A stretch of 64,000 nucleotides of DNA from the NCBI GenBank assembly GCA_911810475.1, contig OU461276.1:3659501-3723500 (forward strand), in the 5' to 3' direction. The stretch is from Candidatus Celerinatantimonas neptuna. Its GTDB lineage: Bacteria > Pseudomonadota > Gammaproteobacteria > Enterobacterales > Celerinatantimonadaceae. Below are positions 49,924 to 59,852 of the stretch, in pieces. Made by a program: the position numbers and the translations under genes. The first letter of the stretch is position 1, and the number at the start of each line of letters is the position of its first letter. Below the pieces are notes generated by a model. That model saw only the letters and a program-made list of their open reading frames with translations. It was not told where the DNA came from and made no database searches.

Positions 49924-50009
49924 GGCTTTCTTATCCCGAGTTGAGGTTATATAAATAGAAAAGTCAGCGGTTTTTCCAAAGACTTCTTTAGTACAGACAA
50001 AATAATCAA

Positions 50010-50885
50010 CTACAGACCCATATTTAAACTGCGTAAAAATTCGATAAAAACAAATTCGTTTCGGGTTGGTTTTGCATTCACATGCACCACATACATAGGC
50101 AATTCGCAGGGCATAAACTCATCTAAAAGTGTAACCAATAGCCCTTGTGACACAGATTCTCTGACAACAAATTCAGGAAGATAACAAATCCCCAAACCTT
50201 GTAATGTTGCATCTAACAACGCCATACTGCTATTGAGCCTTAAATGAGCCGTTAAAGGCTGTTCTATAATATGGCCTGTCGACATATAATTCCAGGATTG
50301 CCGATAATTATCCAGATGCATAAGACAGCGATGCTGAAGAAGATTCGACGGAATCGCCGGGCTTCCAAAACGCTCTAAATAATCAGGTGATGCCACCGTA
50401 CATTTTCGCCACTGGCCAAGCGATGTGAAGTACAAATTACTATCAGGTAGAACGCCACAATGTATCGCCAGATCATATCCATGCGTAAACAATTCAACAC
50501 TATGATTTCCAACCGCTATATCAAGTTTTAACTGTGGATAATATTTTATAAAATCAGCCAAAGCAGGCAGAACATACAAATGATTAAGCGAATGAGGAAT
50601 ACCTATCTTCAAACGGCCCGCAGCCTGGACTTCAAGGTTCTGCAGCTCATTCACACAACTTACAAACTGATCGGTCATCGAAACACACGTACGATAAAAC
50701 TGCTGGCCAGCTTCCGTTAACGAAAATCCACGAGTATTGCGCTGTAATAGTTTGACTTTTAGATAGTGTTCTAATCGGTCAATCCGGCGACTTACCACTG
50801 CCGCAGAAATACCCAATTGTGTTGCCGCACTGCGAAATCCTTGCGCTTCAACAACCATTCGAAATGTTTTCATATTATCAATCAA
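50010..50885 (-). CDS. LysR-family transcriptional regulator
   Basis: 291 aa. N-terminal winged helix-turn-helix (~1-60: FRSAATQLGISAAVVSRRIDRLE) and a C-terminal effector domain. Ends of the E. coli-type motif set are present, for example LLQRNTRGFSLTEAG. Target unknown; the closest gene, the convergent MFS exporter, is not obviously its target. ATG 50885. Similar to the DNA-binding regulators that often control their own divergent neighbour, but ompW lies behind it in the same direction. Confidence 0.9.
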   Translation of the reverse strand: MIDNMKTFRMVVEAQGFRSAATQLGISAAVVSRRIDRLEHYLKVKLLQRNTRGFSLTEAGQQFYRTCVSMTDQFVSCVNELQNLEVQAAGRLKIGIPHSLNHLYVLPALADFIKYYPQLKLDIAVGNHSVELFTHGYDLAIHCGVLPDSNLYFTSLGQWRKCTVASPDYLERFGSPAIPSNLLQHRCLMHLDNYRQSWNYMSTGHIIEQPLTAHLRLNSSMALLDATLQGLGICYLPEFVVRESVSQGLLVTLLDEFMPCELPMYVVHVNAKPTRNEFVFIEFLRSLNMGL

Positions 50886-50996
50886 TGGTTATTCCTATAT
50901 AAAACCCTCAATAATTACAGAGAAATATATTACCGGATGAACAGAAACTTTTTGCATTTCTGGTAAAGATTTTTGTTCTATTTTTTAATCAGACAT

Positions 50997-51027
50997 ATAA
51001 AAAAACCACCAGCTCACACTGGTGGTT
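50997..51027 (-). terminator. Rho-independent terminator after ompW
   Basis: Minus strand AACCACCAG (51027-51019), loop, CTGGTGGTT (51012-51004) then a run of T. Confidence 0.88.
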
Positions 51028-51057
51028 AAATAAAACTAAAAATTATGTGTTTATTGA

Positions 51058-51717
51058 TTAGAATCGATAACCAACACCGACACCCACTAACCATGGATTA
51101 ATATGGCCACTAGCATGGACATTCGCACCACCAACAGTTGTATCAGCATCAGCTTTCAGGAATAGTTTCTTAACATCAAGGTTAACTGACCAATTACCGG
51201 CAATAGCATAATCAAAACCGGCTTGAAGTGCATAACCCCATTTATCGTGGTAATCAATGGAGCTATTTGCAGTACCTGCTTTTTCATCATAGAAATGAGT
51301 GTAATTAACACCGGCACCGACATATGGGCTAAACCGTTTTTTAGGCATGAAATGATATTGAACAGTCAATGTTGGTGGTAAAAGACGAACAGAGCCGAAG
51401 TTCAGTTTTTGGCCATCTAAATTCCATTTCAAATTATGTTTAGATGTTCCTGCAATTAATTCGAATGCAACATGATCGGTCAGAAAATAAGAAAAATCTA
51501 ATTCAGGAATTACATCATTATTCAAATCACCGCTACCACCCACGGTACTGTTCAGATTTTCATCCGGTAGGACATCAACGATGCGAGCTCTGACTAAAAA
51601 ATCACCAGCAGATTTAGGTTTGAATGAAGCGGCAGCATTTGCAGCGGTCGTTGCAGCAAGAAGAGAAGCAGACATCATAGTCAGTGCAAATATTTTCTTA
51701 TAACTATTTTTTTGCAT
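51058..51717 (-). CDS. ompW: Outer-membrane protein OmpW
   Basis: Eight-stranded outer-membrane beta-barrel with a hydrophobic channel; in E. coli and Vibrio expression changes with oxygen, salt and iron. 219 aa from ATG 51717 (MQKNSYKKIFAL) with GGGG upstream; a TTG at 51738 is rejected. Signal peptide ends ATTAANA-A. PPTLTVQYHFMP, SPYVGAGVNYT and the C-terminal GVGVGYRF, ending in Phe, are OMP hallmarks. Has its own terminator and an FNR-like site upstream. Confidence 0.94.
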   Translation of the reverse strand: MQKNSYKKIFALTMMSASLLAATTAANAAASFKPKSAGDFLVRARIVDVLPDENLNSTVGGSGDLNNDVIPELDFSYFLTDHVAFELIAGTSKHNLKWNLDGQKLNFGSVRLLPPTLTVQYHFMPKKRFSPYVGAGVNYTHFYDEKAGTANSSIDYHDKWGYALQAGFDYAIAGNWSVNLDVKKLFLKADADTTVGGANVHASGHINPWLVGVGVGYRF

Positions 51718-51785
51718 ATTTATAACCCCAAGTAACAAACATCTTATTGTGGTGTTTAAAATGCTCCTTTAGACATTATTTTTTA

Positions 51786-51799
51786 TTGATCGAAGTCAA
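51786..51799. promoter_or_regulatory. FNR-like site upstream of ompW
   Basis: TTGATCGAAGTCAA fits TTGAT-N4-ATCAA with one mismatch. It lies ~69-82 bp upstream of the ompW ATG. E. coli ompW is FNR-activated. No convincing -10 is placed relative to it, so the activation geometry is unproven. Confidence 0.5.
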
Positions 51800-52278
51800 T
51801 CGAAGAGATATTGCTCTATTTTTTATATCCTAAAAATTGATTTATATGCAACTTATCACACTTCTGATTAACAATCGGACAGTCGTAATAAAATATGTAA
51901 CGAGAATATTTGTTAGTTCAAAGACCCGCATTCAGTATATATTGAACCCAATATATATAGTTATATTAAGAATATACTTATATGGCTATAAACAATTTCA
52001 TTCAGAATTCTTTATAAAAACGAGAGCTTCCACTAGTGATAGCGCAACAATATTCTAATATATTTTACTAAATCTTAATGATATGCCGTGTTATGTTCTA
52101 TTGTAATACATAGTCATTAAAATTAGTTACGCACTAGAGATATGAATTCGATCTTGCGAAGCCAAAAATTAAAGCAATAGGTATAGATTGTATGGAATGG
52201 GGATTAGCTATGCACAGCATCTCCAATAATACCGTGCAAAAGTTTACGTCTGAGTTAAAGGTGTAGTATGTTCATATC
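51800..52278. other. Gene-free region between ompW and yciT
   Basis: About 480 very AT-rich bases. No ORF with a credible start and no hairpin that I can support. Contains ordinary low-complexity AT tracts only. Confidence 0.4.
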
Positions 52279-53064
52279 TTAAACAAGAATGACATCTAAA
52301 GCCGGATAATTTTCTTTTAGGAAATGAATATCATCTTCCGGAGCATCTTGGCCAGTAACTAACATTTGATAATCTCGCATCGTTTCGCCAATAGTTGTTG
52401 GGAAAATTGAACCAAATTTACTGGAATCAGTTAAAATAATATTCCGTTTTTGCTTTGCTAAAATTGCTTCAACAATATCGGCTCTCATCATATCTCTGCA
52501 AGTAAACCCGGTATCTTGATGAAACCCATCAATCCCAATAAAAGCCGTACTAAAATGAACTTGATCGATACAAAAACGGGTTAACTGACCGACCAAGCTT
52601 TCTCCCTGATGCTGGTAAACGCCCCCAAGTAAAATAACATGTGCATTGGTATGGCGTAATAAATAAGCAATATAAGCACTTGGAGTAACAATCGTCAAAT
52701 CAGTCCGTTCAGCAAGAATTCGGGCCAGCAAAGCATTACTCCCCCCACCCTCGATAAGGACTGTTTCTCCCGGCTCGACCAATGTCGCTGCACGTTGAGC
52801 CAATTTTTGTTTTGTTCCGAAACGAACTTCCATCTGCTCAGCAATATCATTATTATCAATGGCTACAGCCGCACCATGAATCCGCTTAATATGCCCCAAA
52901 TGCTCAAGATAGTTTAAATCTTGTCGAATCGTCACCTCAGACACACCGGTATACTCAGACAGCTCGGTTACAGTGATTCGATTACGCCGATTCACCAATT
53001 GAATAATTTCACTACGTCTGACATTCATCGAAGAATCTTGTCCTGATGTTTCTGAATATTTCAT
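52279..53064 (-). CDS. yciT: DeoR-family regulator, YciT-like
   Basis: DeoR/GlpR-type repressor; E. coli YciT is linked to osmotic regulation but its effector is not known. 261 aa. N-terminal HTH (ELSEYTGVSEVTIRQDLNYLE, ~25-60) and a sugar-phosphate-binding C-terminal domain (LIEGGGSNALLARIL, VHFSTAFIGIDG, LTDSSKFG). Close to the E. coli protein throughout. ATG 53064; an internal ATG at 53028 (MNVRRSEII) fits the E. coli start better and is an alternative. Confidence 0.88.
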   Translation of the reverse strand: MKYSETSGQDSSMNVRRSEIIQLVNRRNRITVTELSEYTGVSEVTIRQDLNYLEHLGHIKRIHGAAVAIDNNDIAEQMEVRFGTKQKLAQRAATLVEPGETVLIEGGGSNALLARILAERTDLTIVTPSAYIAYLLRHTNAHVILLGGVYQHQGESLVGQLTRFCIDQVHFSTAFIGIDGFHQDTGFTCRDMMRADIVEAILAKQKRNIILTDSSKFGSIFPTTIGETMRDYQMLVTGQDAPEDDIHFLKENYPALDVILV

Positions 53065-53095
53065 TTAGCTTTTGACTAAAGTTAGTTCGAAAGTC

Positions 53096-53108
53096 GAATT
53101 TTATCTAA
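53096..53108. promoter_or_regulatory. Possible autoregulatory operator of the yciT-like gene
   Basis: TTCGA-AAG-TCGAA inverted repeat 32 bp before the start codon, inside a larger GACT...AGTC arrangement. DeoR-family repressors often bind such TTCG repeats near their own promoter. Weak evidence. Confidence 0.3.
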
Positions 53109-53318
53109 AATACGCGACATAAATCAATTACATTTCTATAACCTTTTACGATGACAACCTCAATTTAAAATAAAAATAGCGTCCACAGAACAATTGCATT
53201 CAACTTTATATCCGAACAGACATAGATTGAAAATCTTTCAAAAGAATTAAGTGAAAATCAAACAATAAACAGGAAGTGATGAACCAGAAAAGACAATAGA
53301 GGAATAAAAAATCAAATA

Positions 53319-53585
53319 TCAATGTGTTGTGAAACCGCGACCATTCCACTCAAAATCAGATTCAATGACGACACCACTGACTTTCGCCATCGGTGACCCC
53401 TGGTGCAGCCAAGCCATTAACTGGTCTACAGACTCAGCATCCCCTTTCGCAACGACCTCGACACGCCCGTCCCATAAATTACGGGCATAACCTGAAATCT
53501 TCAGTGACTTTGCTTCAAGCATCGTAAAATAACGAAACGCAACCCCCTGAACGAAGCCTGAAACGAAAGCTCTTTTACAAACCAT
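53319..53585 (-). CDS. yccX: Acylphosphatase
   Basis: Hydrolyses acyl phosphates; 88 aa. The active-site loop VQGVAFRYFT carries the catalytic Arg (R18), and GYARNLWDGRVEV the Asn. Standard small-enzyme size. ATG 53585. 11 bp before the GNAT gene ends, so the two may be co-transcribed. Confidence 0.93.
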   Translation of the reverse strand: MVCKRAFVSGFVQGVAFRYFTMLEAKSLKISGYARNLWDGRVEVVAKGDAESVDQLMAWLHQGSPMAKVSGVVIESDFEWNGRGFTTH

Positions 53586-53596
53586 AGGCTAACCGT

Positions 53597-54175
53597 TTAT
53601 GCTTCAACTTGAGAATAAGAAGATGAACCAAGTTGCTTTGATACAACTGGTTCGCCCCAATCCAACTGCCTAACATAATAATGGCACATTTTGCCATCAT
53701 CATTGTTCATTTCAACTTCACTAAAGCCATATGTCTGCCACAAGCGTCTCAATTTAAGTTGATGGCAATTACACATCAGCATCAATTGACTATACCCTTG
53801 CTGAAATCCCTGCTGGCATGCCCAATTAAGCATCATGGCCGAATATTCCATCCCCGACGCTTTTCGACTAATCGCTAATTTATGAATAAACAAACTATCC
53901 CGTCGATCCTGTACTGAAATCTGAGGCCAGTAACAATGGTTATTAAAGATCATCGCACCTATCGGCTTATTGTCGACATAAGCAAGATAAAGTTCATCAA
54001 TACGGTAATGTGCCAAAATTGTATGTGGAACTATCTGTTGCCGATCCCACAAGACTTCACCATGATCTTCAAACCAACGGGCAGCTTCCATCAGTATTTC
54101 ACAGAACTTATAAAGATCGATAGCCTTAATCGGGCGGACCTCAAACAACGGTGACAGGTTCACTACTTTATCCAT
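53597..54175 (-). CDS. GNAT-family acetyltransferase
   Basis: 192-aa N-acetyltransferase-like protein, substrate unknown. GNAT core: FIHKLAISRKASGMEYSAMML (motif A, acetyl-CoA pyrophosphate loop region) and LRRLWQTYGFSEV at the end. ATG 54175. Followed by the acylphosphatase gene. The C-terminal 25 residues look disordered. Confidence 0.82.
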   Translation of the reverse strand: MDKVVNLSPLFEVRPIKAIDLYKFCEILMEAARWFEDHGEVLWDRQQIVPHTILAHYRIDELYLAYVDNKPIGAMIFNNHCYWPQISVQDRRDSLFIHKLAISRKASGMEYSAMMLNWACQQGFQQGYSQLMLMCNCHQLKLRRLWQTYGFSEVEMNNDDGKMCHYYVRQLDWGEPVVSKQLGSSSYSQVEA

Positions 54176-54297
54176 CTAAGCGATAACTCCATTAGAAATC
54201 CAGCAACACTATGTCTACCGGATTCTACTTTACATTACTCTGATTGCTGCCCATTATGCGATACCAATCACATTAATTCCATCTTTATGCTCAGAAC

Positions 54298-54954
54298 TTA
54301 CAGTTCGTGTAAGAATTCTTGCCGAGTGGCTAAGTTGGTTTTAAATATGCCACCCAGAGCCGTTGTGGTCGTATCACTTGACGCATCAGCTACGCCTCTT
54401 GATTTAACACAATAGTGAACCGCATTGATTCGAACGGCAACATCATCCGTTTTTAATAACGTCTGTAATGCTAATAAAATTTGCTGCGTTAAGCGTTCCT
54501 GAACCTGGGGCCTTTGCGCAAAAAAACGGACAATTCGATTTATCTTCGATAAACCAATGACTTTATCCTTCGGAAGATATGCAACATGCGCAAAACCATC
54601 AATTGCTGCAAAATGATGCTCACATGTACTGATCATCCCGATATTTTTAACGGTTACCATCTCATCGACCTGCATTTTGTTGTCGATCAGAGTTATTTTC
54701 GGAAAATTACGATAATCTAAACCTTGGAAAATTTCATGGATATACATCTTTGCAATTCGATGGGGTGTTTCCATTAAACTGTCATCACACAAATCCATTC
54801 CCATCAAAGTGAGAATTTCACGAAAATGTTGACTAATTTGTTCTACTTTATCATCACTATTGTGTACATCGATACCAACGCAAGGTGTTTCAATTCCCGC
54901 TGAAATCAAAGCATCACGCACTTTTAACGCATCGATGGATATTTCTCTCATCAT
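54298..54954 (-). CDS. folE: GTP cyclohydrolase I
   Basis: Converts GTP to dihydroneopterin triphosphate for folate synthesis. 218 aa (E. coli 222). Zinc ligands: Cys111 and His114 in the [10 protein letters not shown] motif, Cys in [19 protein letters not shown] and ALGGIF also conserved. ATG 54954. Divergent from moeA; both start pterin-related pathways. Confidence 0.97.
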   Translation of the reverse strand: MMREISIDALKVRDALISAGIETPCVGIDVHNSDDKVEQISQHFREILTLMGMDLCDDSLMETPHRIAKMYIHEIFQGLDYRNFPKITLIDNKMQVDEMVTVKNIGMISTCEHHFAAIDGFAHVAYLPKDKVIGLSKINRIVRFFAQRPQVQERLTQQILLALQTLLKTDDVAVRINAVHYCVKSRGVADASSDTTTTALGGIFKTNLATRQEFLHEL

Positions 54955-55070
54955 TCAATAATTCCTATACAGGTCATTTAGCTGGCTTAAAAATTCTGGT
55001 TAAAAGCCAGTGCGAATAAAAACGGAATACTGGTATTATTTACCAATTCCATTGCTATACGAGGATCAAT

Positions 55071-56306
55071 ATGGCCCCTTGCTATCATCCTAAGCTTATG
55101 CCTCTTGAAGAAGCTTTATCCTATCTTATCAACCAGCTCCCGGTTCATGCTCCGTGCGGGCTGTTATCTGTTGAAGAATCACAAGGCCACTACTTATCTG
55201 AAGCAGTTTTAGCGAAAACCCCTATCCCAGAATTTGCCAATTCAGCGATGGACGGATATGCCTTTGCGTTTAATACGTCATCGCCTCAACAAACATTCCT
55301 TGTCACCCATAAAATTCTAGCTGGTGATACACAACCACATCACATAAATCCTGGTGAATGTGCCCAAATTATGACAGGTGCACCTATGCCTGAAGGCGCA
55401 GATACAGTCGTGATGCAAGAAAATACCCAGCCAGACGGTGACAATATTCATATCGTCAAAATGCCAAAGCAGGGAGCGAACGTCAGACAACCCGGCGATG
55501 CTATTACCCAAGGCCAACAAATCACGTCAAAAGGTGAGCGTATCACATCAGCCCATATTGGTTTATTTGCTAGTATGGGAATAACTCATCTTCCTTGCTT
55601 TAAGCCATTGACTATTGGTCTATTCTCCACCGGAGATGAATTAAAACAGCCCGGAACTTCACTCTCATTTGGCCAAATATACGACTCAAACAGAGCGATG
55701 CTAAAAGCCATGCTCAAGCAGCTTCCCGTTAGAATCATTGACTATGGTATCATCAGTGATGACTTAAATACCATTATCAATACACTAAATCAGGCAAATA
55801 ACGAATGTGATGCCATTATTACCAGCGCCGGTGTTTCTGTTGGTGTAGCCGATTTTATTAAAACTGCCCTGGAAACACTGGGGAAAATTGAGTTCTGGAA
55901 GGTAGCCATAAAACCTGGAAAACCTTTTGCTTTTGGCAAATTAAAAGATAGTTTCTTTTTTGGTCTACCCGGTAATCCTGTTTCAGCAGCAATCACATTT
56001 TTGAAATTGGCATTACCTGCATTGGCAAAAATGGGTGGAGGTCAAATGCCAATCACACAAACCTGGCCGGCCATAGCCACTGAAGACTTCCACAAAAAAC
56101 CTGGACGCATCGATTTTCAAAGAGCAATAGCTCATATAGATTCAGATGGTCAATGGAAAGTACGCCCAACAGGAAAGCAAGGCAGTGCAACACTGGCTTC
56201 AATAACCTCAGCCAACTGCTTTGCAGTGCTAGAACAAGAACGAGGCGCCGTTCATGCCGGGGAAATGATTCAGATCGAGTTAATGCCTGATATCATTAGA
56301 AATTAA
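55071..56306 (+). CDS. moeA: Molybdopterin molybdenumtransferase MoeA
   Basis: Inserts molybdate into adenylated molybdopterin. 411 aa (E. coli 411). NSAMDGYAF and IMTGAPMPEGADTVVMQE at the N-terminal domains, the MoCF_biosynth GLPGNPVSA motif, and the C-terminal MoeA domain. ATG 55071 with GAGGA. In E. coli moeA is with moeB; here it faces the moa genes across a terminator. Confidence 0.96.
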   Translation: MAPCYHPKLMPLEEALSYLINQLPVHAPCGLLSVEESQGHYLSEAVLAKTPIPEFANSAMDGYAFAFNTSSPQQTFLVTHKILAGDTQPHHINPGECAQIMTGAPMPEGADTVVMQENTQPDGDNIHIVKMPKQGANVRQPGDAITQGQQITSKGERITSAHIGLFASMGITHLPCFKPLTIGLFSTGDELKQPGTSLSFGQIYDSNRAMLKAMLKQLPVRIIDYGIISDDLNTIINTLNQANNECDAIITSAGVSVGVADFIKTALETLGKIEFWKVAIKPGKPFAFGKLKDSFFFGLPGNPVSAAITFLKLALPALAKMGGGQMPITQTWPAIATEDFHKKPGRIDFQRAIAHIDSDGQWKVRPTGKQGSATLASITSANCFAVLEQERGAVHAGEMIQIELMPDIIRN

Positions 56307-56337
56307 TCAACTAAGAGGTTTCGACCTCGATCCGATT

Positions 56338-56370
56338 AAGCCTTTTCGAAAGATTAGAAAAGGCTTTCTT
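56338..56370. terminator. Terminator between moeA and moaE
   Basis: AAGCCTTTTC (56338-56347) pairs with GAAAAGGCTT (56357-56366), then TCTT. Located between the convergent moeA and the moa operon; serves at least moeA. Confidence 0.75.
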
Positions 56371-56381
56371 AAACTAAAAAA

Positions 56382-56831
56382 TTAATGGCTCCAACGTTTT
56401 ACAGCATTCTGATCGCAGTCCCGTTGATCGAGCCAGTGAGATTGGCCAAGCCTTGTCTCTTTTTTCCAAAACGGTGCTTTCGTTTTTAATTGATCCATTA
56501 AAAACTCCGCAGCTTCAAATGCATCACGGCGATGATGGGCCCCTACACCGACAAATACAATTTGCTCATTAACTTTGAGTAATCCAATACGATGAATAAT
56601 ACGTATATCCACTAAAGACCAACGTTTATATGCTTCTTTAACCAACCCCTGAAGAACCTGATCCGTCATTTTAGGATAATGTTCCAAAAATAATTCGCTG
56701 ACAGGCTGATGCTCGTTCATATCCCGCACTGACCCAACAAAGAATACAATTGCTCCGGCCTGAGGATGCTGAGCTAACTGCTGGTATTGCTCATCGACAT
56801 TAAAATTTTCTGTTTGAATATGGATCATCAC
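56382..56831 (-). CDS. moaE: Molybdopterin synthase catalytic subunit MoaE
   Basis: With MoaD makes molybdopterin from cyclic pyranopterin monophosphate. 149 aa (E. coli 150). GAIVFFVGSVRDMN, VFVGVGAHHRRDAF and PFWKKE with the active-site lysines. ATG 56831, 3 bp after moaD. Confidence 0.96.
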   Translation of the reverse strand: MMIHIQTENFNVDEQYQQLAQHPQAGAIVFFVGSVRDMNEHQPVSELFLEHYPKMTDQVLQGLVKEAYKRWSLVDIRIIHRIGLLKVNEQIVFVGVGAHHRRDAFEAAEFLMDQLKTKAPFWKKETRLGQSHWLDQRDCDQNAVKRWSH

Positions 56832-56834
56832 TTA

Positions 56835-57080
56835 CTACCCCCCTGTAACGGGAGGGAAGAAAGCGACCTCATCCCCCGGACAAACCTGAGCACTTAAAGA
56901 AACCTGCTGATGATTTATCGCACAGAGTAATTCAGATAATCCAATCTTTCCCCATCGTTCATTTGACTGAATAAGGAGCTTTAACAATTCATTGATGGTT
57001 ATAGGGCTCTCCAGTGGATATTTACATTCAGATTCACCGATCTGTTCTCTTAATCTTGCAAATAACCGGATACAGATCAT
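56835..57080 (-). CDS. moaD: Molybdopterin synthase sulfur carrier MoaD
   Basis: Ubiquitin-like sulfur carrier, 81 aa, ending in the required FFPPVTGG Gly-Gly tail. Start ATG 57080; overlaps moaC by 4 bp. Activated by MoeB, which is not in this window. Confidence 0.95.
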   Translation of the reverse strand: MICIRLFARLREQIGESECKYPLESPITINELLKLLIQSNERWGKIGLSELLCAINHQQVSLSAQVCPGDEVAFFPPVTGG

Positions 57081-57562
57081 AATGACTCCTTATGCTGGTA
57101 ATGGCCACTACGCCCACCCTGCTTTTCTAAAAGACATATGCCTTCAATACACATATCCTTTTGCACAGCTTTACACATATCATACAGAGTTAAAGCAGCT
57201 ACACTGACTGCTGTCAGAGCTTCCATCTCAACACCGGTCTGGCCTGTCAACTTAACCATTGACTCGATACGAACCCGATGATGCTCAGGTTCGGCAAAAA
57301 GCTCCACGCTAACTTTGCTCAGGAGTAAAGGATGACAAAGTGGAATCAGTGAACTCGTCTGTTTTGCTGCCTGAATTCCAGCAATCCGGGCTGTTGCGAA
57401 AACATCACCTTTATGATGATGCCCGTTGATAATGGCACTTAACGTGTCGGAATTCATCAAAACAAATCCCTGAGCTTTGGCAATTCGAACAGTTGCAGCT
57501 TTTTCAGATACATCGACCATATTAGCTTCGCCACGATGATCAATATGGCTAAACTCTTTCAT
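57077..57562 (-). CDS. moaC: Cyclic pyranopterin monophosphate synthase MoaC
   Basis: Second step of molybdopterin synthesis. 161 aa, exactly the E. coli length. [12 protein letters not shown] at the N-terminus, IPLCHPLLL and [20 protein letters not shown] motifs. The start is the ATG at 57562 ([17 protein letters not shown]) after GGGGG, overlapping the moaB stop by one base (TAATG). Confidence 0.96.
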   Translation of the reverse strand: MKEFSHIDHRGEANMVDVSEKAATVRIAKAQGFVLMNSDTLSAIINGHHHKGDVFATARIAGIQAAKQTSSLIPLCHPLLLSKVSVELFAEPEHHRVRIESMVKLTGQTGVEMEALTAVSVAALTLYDMCKAVQKDMCIEGICLLEKQGGRSGHYQHKESL

Positions 57563-58074
57563 TAAACCCCCAGATGCATCACAAAATTGCACGGTTTATG
57601 GCAACTGTTGAGCTGATCAATAAGTAATTGTGACCATCCGGTCCGACATGCACCTGTTGAACCTGGTAAACAAAAAATAGCTGTATGATTAGCCAAACCA
57701 CCAACAGCCCGGCTCTGTATGGTTGACGATCCAATTTCCTGATAAGAAACAGACCGAAACAATTCACCAAAGCCTTCAACCTGCTTATCTAATAAAGGTT
57801 CAATAGCCTCAGGTGTATTATCACGATCACTAAAACCAGTTCCACCGGTAGAGATGATTACATTAACATTTGCATCCGCAATCCATTGACTGACAACGGC
57901 TCTGATCTGATAAAGGTCATCAATCACAATTTGACGTTCATGTAATTTATGGCCCGCTTTAACCAGCTCATCAGAGAGATACTTTCCTGACGTATCGTTC
58001 TCTTCGGTACGGGTATCCGATACAGTCAACACCGCAATAGTTAAAGGTTTAAATTGGGTTGAACTATGACCCAT
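57562..58074 (-). CDS. moaB: Molybdopterin biosynthesis protein MoaB
   Basis: MogA/MoaB-type protein, taken as molybdopterin adenylyltransferase by similarity. 170 aa (E. coli 170). [39 protein letters not shown] motifs. ATG 58074, overlapping mobA by 11 bp. Confidence 0.94.
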   Translation of the reverse strand: MGHSSTQFKPLTIAVLTVSDTRTEENDTSGKYLSDELVKAGHKLHERQIVIDDLYQIRAVVSQWIADANVNVIISTGGTGFSDRDNTPEAIEPLLDKQVEGFGELFRSVSYQEIGSSTIQSRAVGGLANHTAIFCLPGSTGACRTGWSQLLIDQLNSCHKPCNFVMHLGV

Positions 58075-58633
58075 GAGTAGATCCTCCTTGCAACCGACAA
58101 ATAGCTTGCTGCCATTGTTCGGGAGTGTTTGTATTCATAAAAGGACTGCATTGAGGCATTTCCAGTGGTTTAGCATCCATTTGGTGTAACCAGGGGATCA
58201 ACGCATAATTATCACTATTCTCAGCCAGTTCTGTACAATGGATAACGCTCTGTGTTAACGGTAACCAAATAGGGAAAATAGCCTGATTAACATAAAAAGC
58301 ACCATCTGCAGTCACTTGTGATTTAAAATTTTTTAATGTTTCAACATCCAGCAAAGGCATATCCACAGCAATGATTAATAATGCCTCTACCTGGTCTTTA
58401 AGAAACCTAACAGCACTCGCAATTCCGGCTAATGGCCCTTTTGCGAAACTTTTATCTTCAATAGACGGAAAACCCGGATAAGATCCACTTACCCAAACTT
58501 GTCCACCTAATTGCCCTAACCGTTCAAATTGTCTTGCCAGTAAGGTCTTTCCTGCAATTTTTAAAAGGGCCTTATCCTGCCCCATTCTTCGGGACTGGCC
58601 ACCACTCAAAATAACACCGGCATACGAATCCAT
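58064..58633 (-). CDS. mobA: Molybdenum cofactor guanylyltransferase MobA
   Basis: Attaches GMP to Mo-molybdopterin for the bis-MGD cofactor. 189 aa. GVILSGGQSRRMGQDKALL nucleotide motif and the DMPLL metal-binding motif near residue 99. In E. coli it is with mobB elsewhere; here it is inside the moa operon. Its 5' end abuts the moaA stop. Confidence 0.95.
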   Translation of the reverse strand: MDSYAGVILSGGQSRRMGQDKALLKIAGKTLLARQFERLGQLGGQVWVSGSYPGFPSIEDKSFAKGPLAGIASAVRFLKDQVEALLIIAVDMPLLDVETLKNFKSQVTADGAFYVNQAIFPIWLPLTQSVIHCTELAENSDNYALIPWLHQMDAKPLEMPQCSPFMNTNTPEQWQQAICRLQGGSTHGS

Positions 58634-59637
58634 TATCCACCTACCGATGCAAGATGAATGGTTTGACCCGGATTATGTTGATGTAGATAATGCTTAGGAC
58701 GTTTATGACTTAATGCTTCAAAAATTGTGTCGCGCAGTATAACAGGATCTTCACAGGCCAAAGCTGAACGCAGATCAAACCCATCTTCACCAAAAAGACA
58801 CAAATGGAGTTTTCCTACAGCGGAGATACGTAATCGGTTACAACTATCACAAAAATTCTGTTCATAGGGTAAAATCAATCCAATCTTAATCCGATAATCC
58901 GGATGAACAAAAACTTCTGCCGGACCTGCATTTTGCACTTTTTCCAATAAGGTCCAACCGCGCTGAACTAACAGGGTTTTAAGTTCCTGACCACTCACAT
59001 GTTCTTTCTCAAATAGCACCCTCTGCTCGAGGGTTTCCATCAGTTCAATATAACGAAGCTCAACTGGCCAATCTTTCAATCGTTCAAGTGTTTGCAGAAA
59101 ATCATTAAAATTAAATGAACGCATTAAGACTGTATTGAGTTTTACATCCAGCCCACAAACGATTGCCGTATCAATACCATCCAGAACTTTATGGAAACTA
59201 TGTGTCCCTGTAACCTGATTGAATAATTGCTCATCAAAACTATCGATACTGATATTCACCCTTGATAATCCCGCGCATTTCCAGTTGCGAGCATTTTGAG
59301 CTAATCTGAATCCATTGGTTGTCATTGCAACGGTCTCAACCCCCGGGGTCCTTGCACACAGCTCAATAATGGTATCAATATCTTTTCTTAGTGTCGGCTC
59401 TCCGCCTGTAAGACGGATTTTGGTGGTGCCTGCACTGGCAAAGACATCAACGAGTTGTTTGATTTCAAACAAAGATAAAAATTGAGGACGAGTCTGAGGT
59501 CGCTGATACCCATTGGGGAGGCAATAGCGGCACTTAAAATTACAAACGTCCGTAACCGATAAGCGGAGATAGCTAAATCGGCGATTAAAATGATCGGTAA
59601 ACATCGAAACCTTTCCAAAGTCGGGAGGCATAGTCAT
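58633..59637 (-). CDS. moaA: GTP 3',8-cyclase MoaA
   Basis: Radical SAM enzyme for the first step of molybdopterin synthesis. 334 aa. N-terminal [4Fe-4S] cluster motif with Cys32, Cys36 and Cys39 (CNFKCRYC), C-terminal cluster CDSCNRLRISAVGKLHLC, and the GG-containing C-terminus. ATG 59637, GGA upstream. Starts the moaA-mobA-moaB-moaC-moaD-moaE unit. I looked for the Moco riboswitch in the 215-bp upstream gap and did not see one. Confidence 0.96.
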   Translation of the reverse strand: MTMPPDFGKVSMFTDHFNRRFSYLRLSVTDVCNFKCRYCLPNGYQRPQTRPQFLSLFEIKQLVDVFASAGTTKIRLTGGEPTLRKDIDTIIELCARTPGVETVAMTTNGFRLAQNARNWKCAGLSRVNISIDSFDEQLFNQVTGTHSFHKVLDGIDTAIVCGLDVKLNTVLMRSFNFNDFLQTLERLKDWPVELRYIELMETLEQRVLFEKEHVSGQELKTLLVQRGWTLLEKVQNAGPAEVFVHPDYRIKIGLILPYEQNFCDSCNRLRISAVGKLHLCLFGEDGFDLRSALACEDPVILRDTIFEALSHKRPKHYLHQHNPGQTIHLASVGG

Positions 59638-59852
59638 TTCTTCCTATACCTTGTCTGCTTTTTAGCAGAGGTACATTGTCCATATCACTTGTTCGTGATG
59701 AAGGCTCAAAATACTCGGTTTGCCTTAAAATCTGAGAATATGCTACTTTTATTAATAGGCTATCAAATTCAGAATAATTCTGTTCTAAATGCATATAAAT
59801 GAGTTTTCGATATGATACTCAAATCTGATGGCTCTGTCTAAGGAGGTTAACG

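Noticed and set aside
59638-59852. Moco riboswitch upstream of moaA
   Set aside because: Only small AT-rich hairpins are visible; the conserved GC-rich multi-stem Moco RNA pattern is not.
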